64,000 nt of DNA from Flavobacterium hibisci (GCF_020026925.1 NZ_JAIQDW010000001.1:1-64000); one strand, 5' to 3'; counted from the stretch's first letter, positions 25,567 to 34,710 are shown. Notes: generated by a model not told the origin, from the letters alone. Numbers and translations: made by a program.

Positions 25567-26440
25567 AATTAGATAATTTGAAAATTCTGAAAAATTAGAA
25601 TCTCAGCGTCTTAGAACCTTAGCATCTTTTAGAAAAAATGGCTAAAAAACGGATTTTATTAAAAATAGGAAGTAATACTTTAACCAAAGAAACCAACCAT
25701 ATTTCGCGGGGAAAGATTGAAGACCTCGGAGTACAGATTGCGGCTTTAAACGACGAATATGAATTTATCATCGTAAGTTCGGGAGCAATTGCGGCGGCAA
25801 AGCAATTTGTAAAGCTGGATAATCAGGATAAAGATGTTTTTGTAAAACAGGCTTTAGCTTCAATCGGACAGCCTCATTTAATGCGGATTTACAATGAGAA
25901 TTTTAAGGATTTAGGACTAAATACTTCACAGTGTTTACTTTCTTATTCTGATTTCGAAAAAGAACAGACCAAAAAGAACATTGTAAACACTATTAATGTA
26001 TTAGTAAAAAACAATTATATTCCAATCATCAATGAAAATGATACGGTTGCGACAGATGAGATTCGGTTTGGGGATAACGACAAATTAGCGGCATTAACAG
26101 CAGTGCTGCTAAATGTTGATATTCTAATAATTGCAACCAATACAAACGGAATTTACACTAAAGAAACTATTCACAATGAAATTCCAGAAACGATTACATT
26201 GGTAGATGATTTAAAATCACTTGAAAAAGAAATCGGAGATTCAAAATCATCGCATGGAACAGGAGGAATGCAGTCTAAAATAGAAGCTGCAGGAATTGCT
26301 AAAGCGGCCAATATTGAAACCTGGATAGTCAATGGACTAAATGATAATTTTATTCTGAGGGCATTAAAAGACGAAATTCCATTTACTAAAATAATATAAT
26401 GAGTCAATTAGAAAATGTCACAATTATCTAATTATCAAAT
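25567..26440. repeat. Related inverted repeats in the spacers either side of proB
   Basis: The proA-proB spacer carries TAATTAGATAATT near 25570, and the proB-argF' spacer carries the inverse AATTATCTAATTA near 26422, followed by further ATTATC words and flanked by GTGA/TCAC steps. The two elements are thus in opposite orientation around proB. Coordinates span both copies and the gene between. Confidence 0.5.
25638..26399 (+). CDS. proB: Glutamate 5-kinase
   Basis: Phosphorylates glutamate at the gamma carboxylate, the committed step of proline synthesis. The amino-acid-kinase fold is clear: KRILLKIGSNTL at the start, IIVSSGAIAAAKQ near 45, NENDTVATDEIRFGDNDKLAA near 133-153 and GTGGMQSKIEAA near 210. 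At 253 residues it lacks the C-terminal PUA domain of the 367-residue E. coli enzyme, as do many short ProB proteins. It pairs with proA just upstream. Confidence 0.95.
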   Translation: MAKKRILLKIGSNTLTKETNHISRGKIEDLGVQIAALNDEYEFIIVSSGAIAAAKQFVKLDNQDKDVFVKQALASIGQPHLMRIYNENFKDLGLNTSQCLLSYSDFEKEQTKKNIVNTINVLVKNNYIPIINENDTVATDEIRFGDNDKLAALTAVLLNVDILIIATNTNGIYTKETIHNEIPETITLVDDLKSLEKEIGDSKSSHGTGGMQSKIEAAGIAKAANIETWIVNGLNDNFILRALKDEIPFTKII

Positions 26441-26471
26441 TATCACATTTACTAATTAATTTTAAAAAAAC

Positions 26472-27419
26472 ATGAACTATATTTCAATAAAAGATATCGA
26501 CTCATTATCAAAGTGGGTAAAACAAGCGATTAAAATAAAAAATAATCCGCTAAAGAATAAGAAACTAGGAAAGAATAAAACTTTAATAATGCTGTTTTTC
26601 AATTCTAGTCTCAGAACTCGCTTAAGTACACAAAAAGCAGCCATGAATCTAGGAATGAATGTAATGGTGATGAACTTTGGCAGTGAAGGCTGGACATTGG
26701 AATTTGAAGACGGAGCTGTAATGAATTCAGGTGCTTCAGAACACATTAAAGAAGCAGCAGAAGTAGTTTCTCAATATGGTGATATCATTGCAATCCGTGC
26801 TTTTGCAGGTTTAGTTGATAAAGAAAAAGATTATGCTGAAACTGTTATTTCAGGATTTTTAAAACATGCTACAGTACCAATCGTAAACATGGAAAGTGCT
26901 GTTCGTCATCCATTGCAGTCTTTGGCAGACGCAATTACGATGGAAGAATTCAAAACGAAGCACAAACCAAAAGTTGTTCTTTCGTGGGCTCCACATCCAA
27001 GAGCTTTGCCACAGGCAGTTGCGAATTCTTTCGTAGAAATGATGCAGATGCAAAAAGATATGGATTTTGTAATCACACATCCTGAAGGTTATGAATTAAG
27101 TCCGGAAATTATAAAAGATTCTAAAATTGAATACGATCAAAATAAAGCTTTTGAAAATGCCGATTTCGTTTACGTAAAAAACTGGAGTAATTTCAATGAT
27201 TACGGAAAAGTAACAAACTCAGATCCAAACTGGACAGTTACTGCCGAAAAAATGGCTTTAACCAACAACGGAAAATTCATGCACTGTCTTCCGGTACGTC
27301 GTAACGTAATTGTAAGCGATGAAGTAATTGACAGTGAAAATTCTATCGTAATTGAACAGGCAAACAATAGAACGTATTCTGCGCAATTAGTTCTACAAAA
27401 GATTCTTAAAAAATTATAA
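26472..27419 (+). CDS. argF': N-acylornithine carbamoyltransferase (acetyl or succinyl)
   Basis: Transfers a carbamoyl group to the N-acyl-ornithine intermediate, so arginine is made through acyl-citrulline rather than free ornithine. A 315-residue carbamoyltransferase with the carbamoyl-phosphate loop FNSSLRTRLSTQ (43-54) and HCLPVRRN near the C terminus instead of the HCLPA-type end of classic OTCases. In the specificity loop the residue before EHIKEA (Ser89) stands where, by my eye alignment, Bacteroides succinyl enzymes have Pro and Xanthomonas acetyl enzymes have Glu. The acyl group used is therefore uncertain. Confidence 0.93.
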   Translation: MNYISIKDIDSLSKWVKQAIKIKNNPLKNKKLGKNKTLIMLFFNSSLRTRLSTQKAAMNLGMNVMVMNFGSEGWTLEFEDGAVMNSGASEHIKEAAEVVSQYGDIIAIRAFAGLVDKEKDYAETVISGFLKHATVPIVNMESAVRHPLQSLADAITMEEFKTKHKPKVVLSWAPHPRALPQAVANSFVEMMQMQKDMDFVITHPEGYELSPEIIKDSKIEYDQNKAFENADFVYVKNWSNFNDYGKVTNSDPNWTVTAEKMALTNNGKFMHCLPVRRNVIVSDEVIDSENSIVIEQANNRTYSAQLVLQKILKKL

Positions 27420-27446
27420 TTTTATAGGTGCAAAGGTTCAAAGTTA

Positions 27447-27506
27447 CAAAGGTTCAGAGGTTTCTTCCGAACTTAAACTTTGTCCCTTTGTTCCTCTGAA
27501 CCTTTG
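27447..27506. repeat. Inverted repeat covering the argB initiation region
   Basis: CAAAGGTTCAGAGG (27447-27460) is exactly inverted at 27493-27506, ending 6 nt before the argB start codon. A further CAAAGGTTCAAAG copy lies at 27431-27443. The fold would enclose the translation initiation upstream region of argB. Confidence 0.75.
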
Positions 27507-27512
27507 AACCTC

Positions 27513-28289
27513 ATGAATAAAGTTACCGTAATAAAAATAGGAGGAAATATCATCGATAATCCTGCCGAATTAGAACAATTTTTAACTGATTTTTCTAAAA
27601 TAGAAGGATACAAAGTTTTAGTTCACGGCGGTGGAAAATCGGCTACGAAAATGGCGCAGAGTATTGGCTTGGTTCCGCAGATGATTGACGGGCGCCGAAT
27701 CACAGATGCTCCAATGCTCGACGTTGTGGTCATGATTTACGCAGGCCAGATCAACAAACATATTATAGCACAATTACAGGCAAAAGGCAATAATGCAATT
27801 GGTTTTTCCGGAGCTGACGGAAATTTGATTCAGTCAACAAAAAGAAATCATCCAACTATTAATTATGGATTTGTAGGTGATGTAAAACAAGTGAATACCA
27901 AATTACTGGCAACTTTATTAGAAGCTGGAATTGTACCTGTGTTTTGTGCGATTACACACGACAAAAAAGGTCAGTTATTAAACACAAATGCAGATACCAT
28001 TGCAAGTGAATTGTCAATTGCGTTATCTGAAGTTTTTGATGTAACACTTACGTATTGTTTTGAAAAACAAGGAGTTTTGATGGATTCAGAAGACGATTCT
28101 TCTGTAATTACAGAAATAAATGAAAAATTATACAATAAACTAAAAGAAGAAAAAGTAATTCATTCCGGAATGATTCCGAAATTGGACAATTGCTTTAATA
28201 GTTTGTCACGCGGTGTTCAGAAAATCAAAATTGGGCATCATAGAATGCTTCAAAATTCTGATGTTCCACATACGACTATTACTTTATAA
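27513..28289 (+). CDS. argB: Acetylglutamate kinase
   Basis: Phosphorylates N-acyl-glutamate, second step of arginine synthesis. The amino-acid-kinase motifs are VIKIGGNIIDNP, KVLVHGGGKSATKMA, RRITDAPMLDVVVM and NTNADTIASELSIAL. A longer frame begins at a TTG (27480), but those codons lie in an inverted repeat and add a non-homologous stretch. The ATG at 27513, giving MNKVTVIKIGG and 258 residues, fits the family. It is shorter at the N terminus than arginine-inhibited ArgB proteins that carry an extra N-terminal helix, so strong feedback inhibition by arginine is not expected. Confidence 0.95.
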   Translation: MNKVTVIKIGGNIIDNPAELEQFLTDFSKIEGYKVLVHGGGKSATKMAQSIGLVPQMIDGRRITDAPMLDVVVMIYAGQINKHIIAQLQAKGNNAIGFSGADGNLIQSTKRNHPTINYGFVGDVKQVNTKLLATLLEAGIVPVFCAITHDKKGQLLNTNADTIASELSIALSEVFDVTLTYCFEKQGVLMDSEDDSSVITEINEKLYNKLKEEKVIHSGMIPKLDNCFNSLSRGVQKIKIGHHRMLQNSDVPHTTITL

Positions 28290-28367
28290 AAGAAAAAGTT
28301 GCTAAGTTTCAAATAAACCTAGACTTTTGCAGTCTTAGAATTTTAGCATCTAAGTACCTAGATTAAA

Positions 28368-29438
28368 ATGAAAAATATAGAAACGCTTACCCGGGAAGCA
28401 ATTGAATTATTAAGAAACCTGATTGAAACCCCTTCATTTTCAAGCGAAGAAGATCAGACAGCGCTATTAATAGAAAATTGGTTCAATCAAAACGATATTC
28501 CTTTCAAAAGAGAAAACAACAATGTGTGGGCTTTCAATAAATATTTCGACGAAAATAAACCAACGCTTTTACTGAATTCACACCATGATACGGTAAGGCC
28601 TAATCAGGCTTACACCAATGATCCGTTTAAAGCTATCGAAAAAGATGGTAAATTATTCGGTTTAGGGAGCAACGATGCAGGAGGATGTCTTGTTTCGTTA
28701 TTAGCAACGTTTGTACATTTTTACGAAAATCAAAATTTATCACATAACTTGGTAATTGTAGCTTCTGCAGAAGAAGAAAGCAGCGGAAAAAACGGTTTAA
28801 ACAGTGTCCTAAAACATTTGCCGGAGCTGGATTGCGCCATTGTGGGTGAGCCGACTTTGATGCAATTAGCCGTTGCAGAAAAAGGTCTTTTAGTTTTAGA
28901 TGTAAAAGTAAAAGGAACTGCAAGCCATGCCGCGCATCAAAACGATGATAACGCTTTATACAAATCAATTCCGGTAATGGAATGGTTTAAAAACTATAAA
29001 TTCGACAAAATCTCAGATGTTTTAGGTCCGGTAAAAATGACCGTAACGCAGATTAATGCAGGAAAACAGCACAATGTAGTACCGTCAGAATGTGATTTGG
29101 TTGTCGATATTCGGGTAACAGATTGCTACACAAATGCTGAAATTTTAGAAGTAGTAAAAGCAAATGTAAATGCAGAAGTTACACCAAGATCAATGCATTT
29201 AAATGCTTCGTCTATTCCAGTTGAACATGGTTTAGTACAAGCAGGAATTGCTTTAGGAAGAACAACTTACGGATCTCCAACCCTTTCTGATCAGTCGGTT
29301 TTAAGCTGTCAGTCCTTAAAATTAGGACCAGGAGAAACTTTGCGTTCACATTCAGCAGACGAATTTATTTTTGTAAATGAAATAGAAGAAGGAGTCGAGT
29401 TGTATATCAAAATACTAACCGATTTCTTTAAATTATAA
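28368..29438 (+). CDS. argE: Acetylornithine deacetylase-type M20 metallohydrolase
   Basis: Removes the acyl group from N-acyl-citrulline or N-acyl-ornithine. A 356-residue M20 family enzyme: LLNSHHDTVRP supplies the first zinc His and catalytic Asp, GLGSNDAGGC the bridging Asp, ASAEEESSG the catalytic Glu pair, and GEPT the next ligand, with a dimerisation domain between about 175 and 285. Its place between argB and argH, and the use of an acylated carbamoyltransferase, suggest that it acts on acyl-citrulline. Confidence 0.93.
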   Translation: MKNIETLTREAIELLRNLIETPSFSSEEDQTALLIENWFNQNDIPFKRENNNVWAFNKYFDENKPTLLLNSHHDTVRPNQAYTNDPFKAIEKDGKLFGLGSNDAGGCLVSLLATFVHFYENQNLSHNLVIVASAEEESSGKNGLNSVLKHLPELDCAIVGEPTLMQLAVAEKGLLVLDVKVKGTASHAAHQNDDNALYKSIPVMEWFKNYKFDKISDVLGPVKMTVTQINAGKQHNVVPSECDLVVDIRVTDCYTNAEILEVVKANVNAEVTPRSMHLNASSIPVEHGLVQAGIALGRTTYGSPTLSDQSVLSCQSLKLGPGETLRSHSADEFIFVNEIEEGVELYIKILTDFFKL

Positions 29439-29618
29439 GATTAATTAGGAGCTAATCCCGCTATCCGCTGCAATCTTTTATTTTTTAAAGAAAAAAACAA
29501 AAGGATTTTCACTACTATCGGGGCTAAGACCTTCAGAAACTAATAAAGAAAAAGTAGAAAACTTTGTGAATCTCTGAGATACTTTGTGTATCTCGGTGAA
29601 ACAAAAAAAATATAACCT

Positions 29619-30899
29619 ATGAAACTTTGGGAAAAAGGAATACCAACCGATAAACAAATCGAACAATTTACAGTAGGGAACGACCGTGAACTGGATTTGG
29701 TTTTAGCAAAATACGATGCTTTAGGTTCAATCGCACACGCCAAAATGTTGGGTCAGATTGGTTTGTTGACTGAAGAAGAAACAACTTCTTTGGTTGATGC
29801 TTTAAACGAAATCATTGCGGATATCGTAGTAGGAAATTTCGAAATCGAAGATAGTTTTGAAGATGTACATTCTAAAATCGAATATTTACTAACAGTAAAA
29901 TTAGGAGACGCTGGAAAAAAAATCCACACAGCGCGTTCCCGTAACGATCAGGTTTTAGTAGATGTTCATTTGTATTTAAAAGACGAATTAAAAGTAATAA
30001 AAGAGCAGGTAAAAACACTTTTTGATTTGTTGATGGAATCAGCAGAAAAACATCAAAATATATTATTACCGGGTTATACGCATTTACAAATCGCAATGCC
30101 ATCTTCATTCGGAATGTGGTTTTCGGCTTATGCTGAAAGTCTGATTGACGATATTACGATGCTGAACGCTGCTTCAAAAATTGTAGATCAGAATCCGTTA
30201 GGTTCTGCGGCGGGGTACGGAAGTTCATTCCCAATCAACAGAACTTTTACCACTCAGGAATTAGGTTTCGAAACTTTAAAATTCAATGCCGTTGCAGCAC
30301 AAATGAGCCGTGGAAAAGCAGAAAAAACAGTTGCTTTTGCCATGACAAGTGTTGCAGGTACTTTATCAAAATTTGCTATGGACGTTTGTTTGTATATGAG
30401 CCAAAATTTTGATTTTATTGGTCTGCCTGCCCATCTTACAACGGGTTCGAGTATTATGCCTCATAAGAAAAACCCGGATGTATTTGAATTGATCAGAGGA
30501 AAATGCAACAAGATTCAGGCTCTTCCTTACGAAATCACTTTGATCACCAATAATCTTCCAAGCGGTTATCACAGAGATTTACAGCTTTTAAAAGAAGGTT
30601 TGTTTCCGGCAATTCAAAACTTAAAAGCCTGTTTGGATATTGCGATTTTCTCAATAAAAGATATCACAGTAAAAGACCATATTTTAGAAGATAAAAAATA
30701 CGATTATTTGTTTACAGTTGATACTTTAAACGAAATGGTGGTTGCAGGAATGCCGTTTAGAGATGCTTACAAAGCCGTTGCAGAACAGTTGGAAGCAGGA
30801 ACGTATAAATCTCCAAAAGAGACCAAACACACCCACGAAGGAAGTATTAATAATTTGTGCTTAGAGAATATAAAAGATAAAATGAAAGCAGCTTATTAA
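29619..30899 (+). CDS. argH: Argininosuccinate lyase
   Basis: Last step of arginine synthesis, splitting argininosuccinate to arginine and fumarate. A 426-residue member of the fumarase/aspartase superfamily with VHSKIEYLL, TARSRNDQVLVD, GYTHLQIAMPSSFG and the signature TGSSIMPHKKNPDVFELIRGK loop carrying the catalytic Ser. It is the final gene of the operon. The preceding 180-nt spacer has short CTCTGAGATACTTTGTGTATCTCGG-type inverted repeats, and a strong terminator follows. Confidence 0.97.
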   Translation: MKLWEKGIPTDKQIEQFTVGNDRELDLVLAKYDALGSIAHAKMLGQIGLLTEEETTSLVDALNEIIADIVVGNFEIEDSFEDVHSKIEYLLTVKLGDAGKKIHTARSRNDQVLVDVHLYLKDELKVIKEQVKTLFDLLMESAEKHQNILLPGYTHLQIAMPSSFGMWFSAYAESLIDDITMLNAASKIVDQNPLGSAAGYGSSFPINRTFTTQELGFETLKFNAVAAQMSRGKAEKTVAFAMTSVAGTLSKFAMDVCLYMSQNFDFIGLPAHLTTGSSIMPHKKNPDVFELIRGKCNKIQALPYEITLITNNLPSGYHRDLQLLKEGLFPAIQNLKACLDIAIFSIKDITVKDHILEDKKYDYLFTVDTLNEMVVAGMPFRDAYKAVAEQLEAGTYKSPKETKHTHEGSINNLCLENIKDKMKAAY

Positions 30900-30921
30900 T
30901 TTTTCATTTTTGAAACTTGGG

Positions 30922-30956
30922 AACCGATTTGTATCATTTGCAAATCGGTTTTTTAT
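30922..30956 (+). terminator. Intrinsic terminator of the arginine operon
   Basis: AACCGATTTG (30922-30931) pairs with CAAATCGGTT (30941-30950) and is followed by a run of T. Confidence 0.92.
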
Positions 30957-31000
30957 TTGATTATATCTATTTTAATTTAAGAAATTTCGACCTAAATATA

Positions 31001-31008
31001 TATATTTG
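31001..31008 (+). promoter_or_regulatory. -7 box before the DUF2157 gene
   Basis: TATATTTG fits TAnnTTTG and lies 26 nt upstream of the start codon. No clear -33 TTTG is seen. Confidence 0.4.
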
Positions 31009-31034
31009 AGAATCAGTTTAAACTAATTTGAAAT

Positions 31035-32030
31035 ATGAGAGAATTTGAAGAAGAGCATACTCAAAAACTATTTGAGAGGAATTTTATTACCGAAGACCAA
31101 TTAACTCAGATTAAAAGTTATCGCAGTTTGGGCATTTTTTCGCTTAACGCTGAATTAAAAATGTTTTTGTATTTATCCGTTTTGCTTTTTACATCCGGAA
31201 TCGGAATTTTAATTTATGAAAACATAGATACAATTGGACACATTGCAATTTTATCTTTACTATTAATCGTAACGATTGTTTGCTTTTACTTCTGTTTTAA
31301 AAATTCAAAGGGATTCCAAAAATCAGAAACCACATTCGAAAGTCCAGTTCTGGAATATTTGGTTCTTTTGGCAAATATTCTTACTTGTATTTTTATTGGC
31401 TATTTACAATTTCAATATAAACCTTTCGGGACACATTATGGCTTGGCGACATTAGTTCCAACAATTGTCAGTTTTATTTGTGCGTATTATTTTGATAACA
31501 AAAGCGTGTTGACTATTGCCATTACGGGTTTGGCTGCTTATGTAGGCTTTTCTGTGACGCCTCAGGATTTATTTCATAATGATTTCTATTCTCATCAGGA
31601 GCTAAGTTATTCTGCCATAATTCTCGGTGGTTTATTGATTTTATGGACAATTTACAGCTCAGGGATTTCTCTTAAAATGCATTTTAATTTAATTTATTTA
31701 ACATTTGCATTGCACATGATTAGTATTGCTTCAATTAGTAATATGGTCAATGAGTACGATGGTTTATGGATCCTTTTTTCTGCTGTTATGGCAGGTTCGT
31801 CTTATTACTTTTATAAAGCGAGTTATGCGCAGAAGGCTATTTCCTTATATGTTTTTATGATTATTTATGCTTACATCGGAATCAATATTTTTCTCTTCAG
31901 AATTTTTGAGAATATAGATTTTCAGGATATTTGGATGCTGTTTGTTTTAGCTATTCCAGCCTATTTTATTGGTTCAATAGTCTTGTTTATAAAATTGATT
32001 AAAAAATTTAACAAAGAAACAGCAGCATGA
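31035..32030 (+). CDS. DUF2157 domain-containing integral membrane protein
   Basis: 331 residues. A charged cytosolic N-terminal segment (FEEEHTQKLFERNFITEDQL, about 1-45) is followed by about nine hydrophobic helices from 45 to 325 with few charged loops. The N-terminal pattern fits DUF2157 membrane proteins, whose function is unknown. The stop overlaps the next gene by 4 bp (ATGA), so the pair is translationally coupled and probably forms a complex. Confidence 0.75.
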   Translation: MREFEEEHTQKLFERNFITEDQLTQIKSYRSLGIFSLNAELKMFLYLSVLLFTSGIGILIYENIDTIGHIAILSLLLIVTIVCFYFCFKNSKGFQKSETTFESPVLEYLVLLANILTCIFIGYLQFQYKPFGTHYGLATLVPTIVSFICAYYFDNKSVLTIAITGLAAYVGFSVTPQDLFHNDFYSHQELSYSAIILGGLLILWTIYSSGISLKMHFNLIYLTFALHMISIASISNMVNEYDGLWILFSAVMAGSSYYFYKASYAQKAISLYVFMIIYAYIGINIFLFRIFENIDFQDIWMLFVLAIPAYFIGSIVLFIKLIKKFNKETAA

Positions 32031-33196
32031 TAGTATTCGATAAAAATAAGTTAGAAAATTCTGTTTTGATTGAAGAAGCAGATTCGTTAAAAAATGGTGG
32101 TTTTATCGGCAAAGAACAACTGGATTTTATAAAAAAAGAACTTCCGACACTTAATAGTCATAAAAATATTCTGGTTAGAATAGGTTTCTTTTTGTTAGGA
32201 TCATTCTTGTATTCTTCAATATGCAGTGCTGTGTCACTTCTGGGAATTTCAGGATTAGATCATTATTGGGAAATTTTTCCCTTTTTATTTGGTATAATCG
32301 GTATTGTTGGGTCAGAATTTTTGGCTAAAAAAGATTATTACAATCATGGATTAGATGATGCCTTTATTTTAGGGACAATATTGTCTTTCGGCTGTGCAGT
32401 CACATTTATTACAAAGTTGGAAAATGTTTTTATGGTTTCGTTTATTGTGGCTATTATTTCATTAATACTATTTTTGCGTTACATTCATTTATTATCAGCA
32501 CTGGTTTTTTATTTGGCATTGACCTTATCATTAGGATATTCAATATTTGAATATTTGGAAGCAGGCCAGGCAATTTTACCTTTTTTCATGATGTTCTTTG
32601 GTGCTGCTACTTATTTTTCATGCAGAAAATTGATTACAGGTCTAACAAAACCTTATTATTACAATGGAATTCTTTTAATAAAAAGCATCAGTTTGATACT
32701 GTTTTATTTATCAGGTAATTATTTAATAGTTAGGGAATTGTCAGCAAGTTTAACGGGAGGTTATTATGAGATAAGTCCCGAAATTCCGTTTGCGTTTTTC
32801 TTTTGGGTTTTCACTTTTATTGTTCCGGTTTTATATCTTTTTTATTCATTAACAAGCAAAGACAGAATTATGCTTTGGATAAGCTTTCTTGCGATAGCTT
32901 TTTCATTTTACAGTTTTCGGTTTTATCATTCGGTTTTGCCTATTGAAGTTGCATTGACGCTTGGCGGAATAATGATGTTTTCAGTTGCTTTCTATTTTAT
33001 AAGAAAACTTAAAACAAAAGAAAGCGGACTAACGTTCAAACCAGACAGAATCTCAAATTCAAATGCATTTTTACATGCAGAAGCTTTAATAATCGCCTCA
33101 TCTTTTGGAATGAAGCCAGAGGCTAAACCATCTGAATCTCCAATGGAATTTGGCGGTGGTGGTTTTAGTGGAGGAGGATCAGAAGGAACTTTTTAG
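32027..33196 (+). CDS. Multi-pass membrane protein with glycine/serine-rich tail (DUF4401-like)
   Basis: 389 residues with a cytosolic N-terminal region of about 50 residues, resembling the same region of the upstream partner (NGGFIGKEQLDFIKKELP). Some ten hydrophobic helices follow between 55 and 335, then a soluble tail ending GGGGFSGGGSEGTF. A similar glycine-rich ending is known from TPM/YgcG-type membrane proteins, where its role is unclear. It is paired with the DUF2157 gene by a 4-bp overlap. The DUF4401 assignment is tentative and the function unknown. Confidence 0.65.
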   Translation: MIVFDKNKLENSVLIEEADSLKNGGFIGKEQLDFIKKELPTLNSHKNILVRIGFFLLGSFLYSSICSAVSLLGISGLDHYWEIFPFLFGIIGIVGSEFLAKKDYYNHGLDDAFILGTILSFGCAVTFITKLENVFMVSFIVAIISLILFLRYIHLLSALVFYLALTLSLGYSIFEYLEAGQAILPFFMMFFGAATYFSCRKLITGLTKPYYYNGILLIKSISLILFYLSGNYLIVRELSASLTGGYYEISPEIPFAFFFWVFTFIVPVLYLFYSLTSKDRIMLWISFLAIAFSFYSFRFYHSVLPIEVALTLGGIMMFSVAFYFIRKLKTKESGLTFKPDRISNSNAFLHAEALIIASSFGMKPEAKPSESPMEFGGGGFSGGGSEGTF

Positions 33197-33221
33197 TAAT
33201 GTTTCTTATTACGAATAAAAA

Positions 33222-33256
33222 AAACAGCGGTAGCATAAGTTTACCGCTGTTTTTAA
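33222..33256. terminator. Bidirectional intrinsic terminator
   Basis: AAACAGCGGTA (33222-33232) pairs with TACCGCTGTTT (33242-33252), with A- and T-runs on the two sides. It serves the membrane gene pair and the convergent pectate lyase gene. Confidence 0.9.
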
Positions 33257-33274
33257 ATTATGTAATATGTATAA

Positions 33275-34663
33275 TTATCCTTTTAAAATCTTAAAAGTTT
33301 TAACCCTGTTTTCAATTTGTACTTTACAGATATAAACACCTCTGGTAATATTTGCAATGTTCAATTCTAATTTTTCATTGCCTGAAATATTTTTAGAAGT
33401 AGTATAAACTTTTGAGCCATTAGGAGAATAAATCTCTATAATTGCTTTACCACTTTCAATACTTGAAAATTCAATGTTTAAAACATTGTCAATTACGGTT
33501 GGATAATATTTAATTTCTAAGTTAGCCACATTATCATTTAGACCTAATGTATTAGGGCAACCTGTAGAAATCACACCATCAGCAGTGACTTGTAATGTGG
33601 CTCCTGCGCCGCAACTAGTGTTTGCTACATATTTCGCTACATCAGCTGTAGAAAGCGTAGTATATACGTATGATGGCTTTGAAGGGGTAGTTCCGTAATT
33701 TAAACCTGTTACTGCTGTAGAAGTTGATCCTTTAATGCAATTATCAAAAAATAATGCTGCTGTTCCAGTTCCTTCCGTAACTGGACTAGAAATATTTGCT
33801 ATTTGTTCAAAGTTAGAATTTTCTACATAACAAGTAGAACCGTTATTACCAGCACCAAGACCAATAGCCTTTGCACTTGCCGTACTAGTTTTATAATAAC
33901 AATTCAATATATGCAATTCGGCATTTCTGGCTCTGGGCATTCTTTCTTTACAGCCATCAGCCCAATAGCAGTTTTTAAAAGTAACACTAAACCTTCCGTC
34001 AGTTGTTGGAGCATCAGCAACACCTGAACCAACTAAGTTTGTGAAACTATGATTTTGAGATCCTCCAAAACCACCTTGAATTGCAGGTTTAGTATAGGTA
34101 AATTTACACCAGGAAACGGTTGTATTATCTGCCTTACCTTTAATGTCAAAATTTCCATCCATTCCATCCTGAAACTCACAATGATCTACCCAAATATTAT
34201 TTCCTTCACTGGTTAAGAGATCTCTGCCATCTACATCATAAGCACCGGGACCTTCAAAAACTAAGTTTCTGATGATAACGTTATTGGATCCTGATTTTAT
34301 ATAAAGAATTCCGGAAAGATCCCATCTTGTCGGTTTAACGTCAGGATCAACATTTTCTGCTAATTGGGTATTGATAAGTCTGGCTCCAGGCAAACCGATA
34401 ATTGTTTTGTTTGTTAGTGACACACTAGTATACTGACAATTTATAGTTCCTGATACTAATATCACTGAATTTGCGACTGTCTTAGAATTAAGAGCAGTTT
34501 CTAATTGTTCATAAGTTGTAACCGTCACAGTATTAGAAACAGTTGGGGTTCCACCTCCTGTAGCTGCAGCACCAAAACCTTCAGGAGCAGACATATAATA
34601 GTTTTGTCCAAACATAGTGGATAAACCTAGCAGGAAAAAGAGAAGGGGTAATGTTTTTTTCAT
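33275..34663 (-). CDS. Secreted pectate lyase (polysaccharide lyase family 1) with T9SS sorting domain
   Basis: 462 residues. A signal peptide of about 20 residues precedes a right-handed beta-helix lyase domain (about 40-335). Its PL1 signatures are the NLVFEGPGAYDVDGRD region, NNIWVDHCEFQDGMDGNFDIKG (the vWiDH motif) and KERMPRARNAELHILNCYY (catalytic RxPRxR-type arginine). The last 80 residues form a type IX secretion C-terminal domain (KYYPTVIDNVLNIEF...GVYICKVQIENRVKTFKI), so export across the outer membrane is expected. It would cleave homogalacturonan by beta-elimination. No SusCD pair accompanies it. Confidence 0.92.
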   Translation of the reverse strand: MKKTLPLLFFLLGLSTMFGQNYYMSAPEGFGAAATGGGTPTVSNTVTVTTYEQLETALNSKTVANSVILVSGTINCQYTSVSLTNKTIIGLPGARLINTQLAENVDPDVKPTRWDLSGILYIKSGSNNVIIRNLVFEGPGAYDVDGRDLLTSEGNNIWVDHCEFQDGMDGNFDIKGKADNTTVSWCKFTYTKPAIQGGFGGSQNHSFTNLVGSGVADAPTTDGRFSVTFKNCYWADGCKERMPRARNAELHILNCYYKTSTASAKAIGLGAGNNGSTCYVENSNFEQIANISSPVTEGTGTAALFFDNCIKGSTSTAVTGLNYGTTPSKPSYVYTTLSTADVAKYVANTSCGAGATLQVTADGVISTGCPNTLGLNDNVANLEIKYYPTVIDNVLNIEFSSIESGKAIIEIYSPNGSKVYTTSKNISGNEKLELNIANITRGVYICKVQIENRVKTFKILKG

Positions 34664-34710
34664 TTTAAAAATTAATTTTAGTTGTTTTAAAATTTATTAC
34701 AAGTGGTCAA

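Noticed and set aside
27480..27512. N-terminal extension of ArgB from a TTG codon
   Set aside because: The extra 11 codons are made of the inverted repeat and add a sequence unlike any ArgB. The ATG at 27513 fits the family start.
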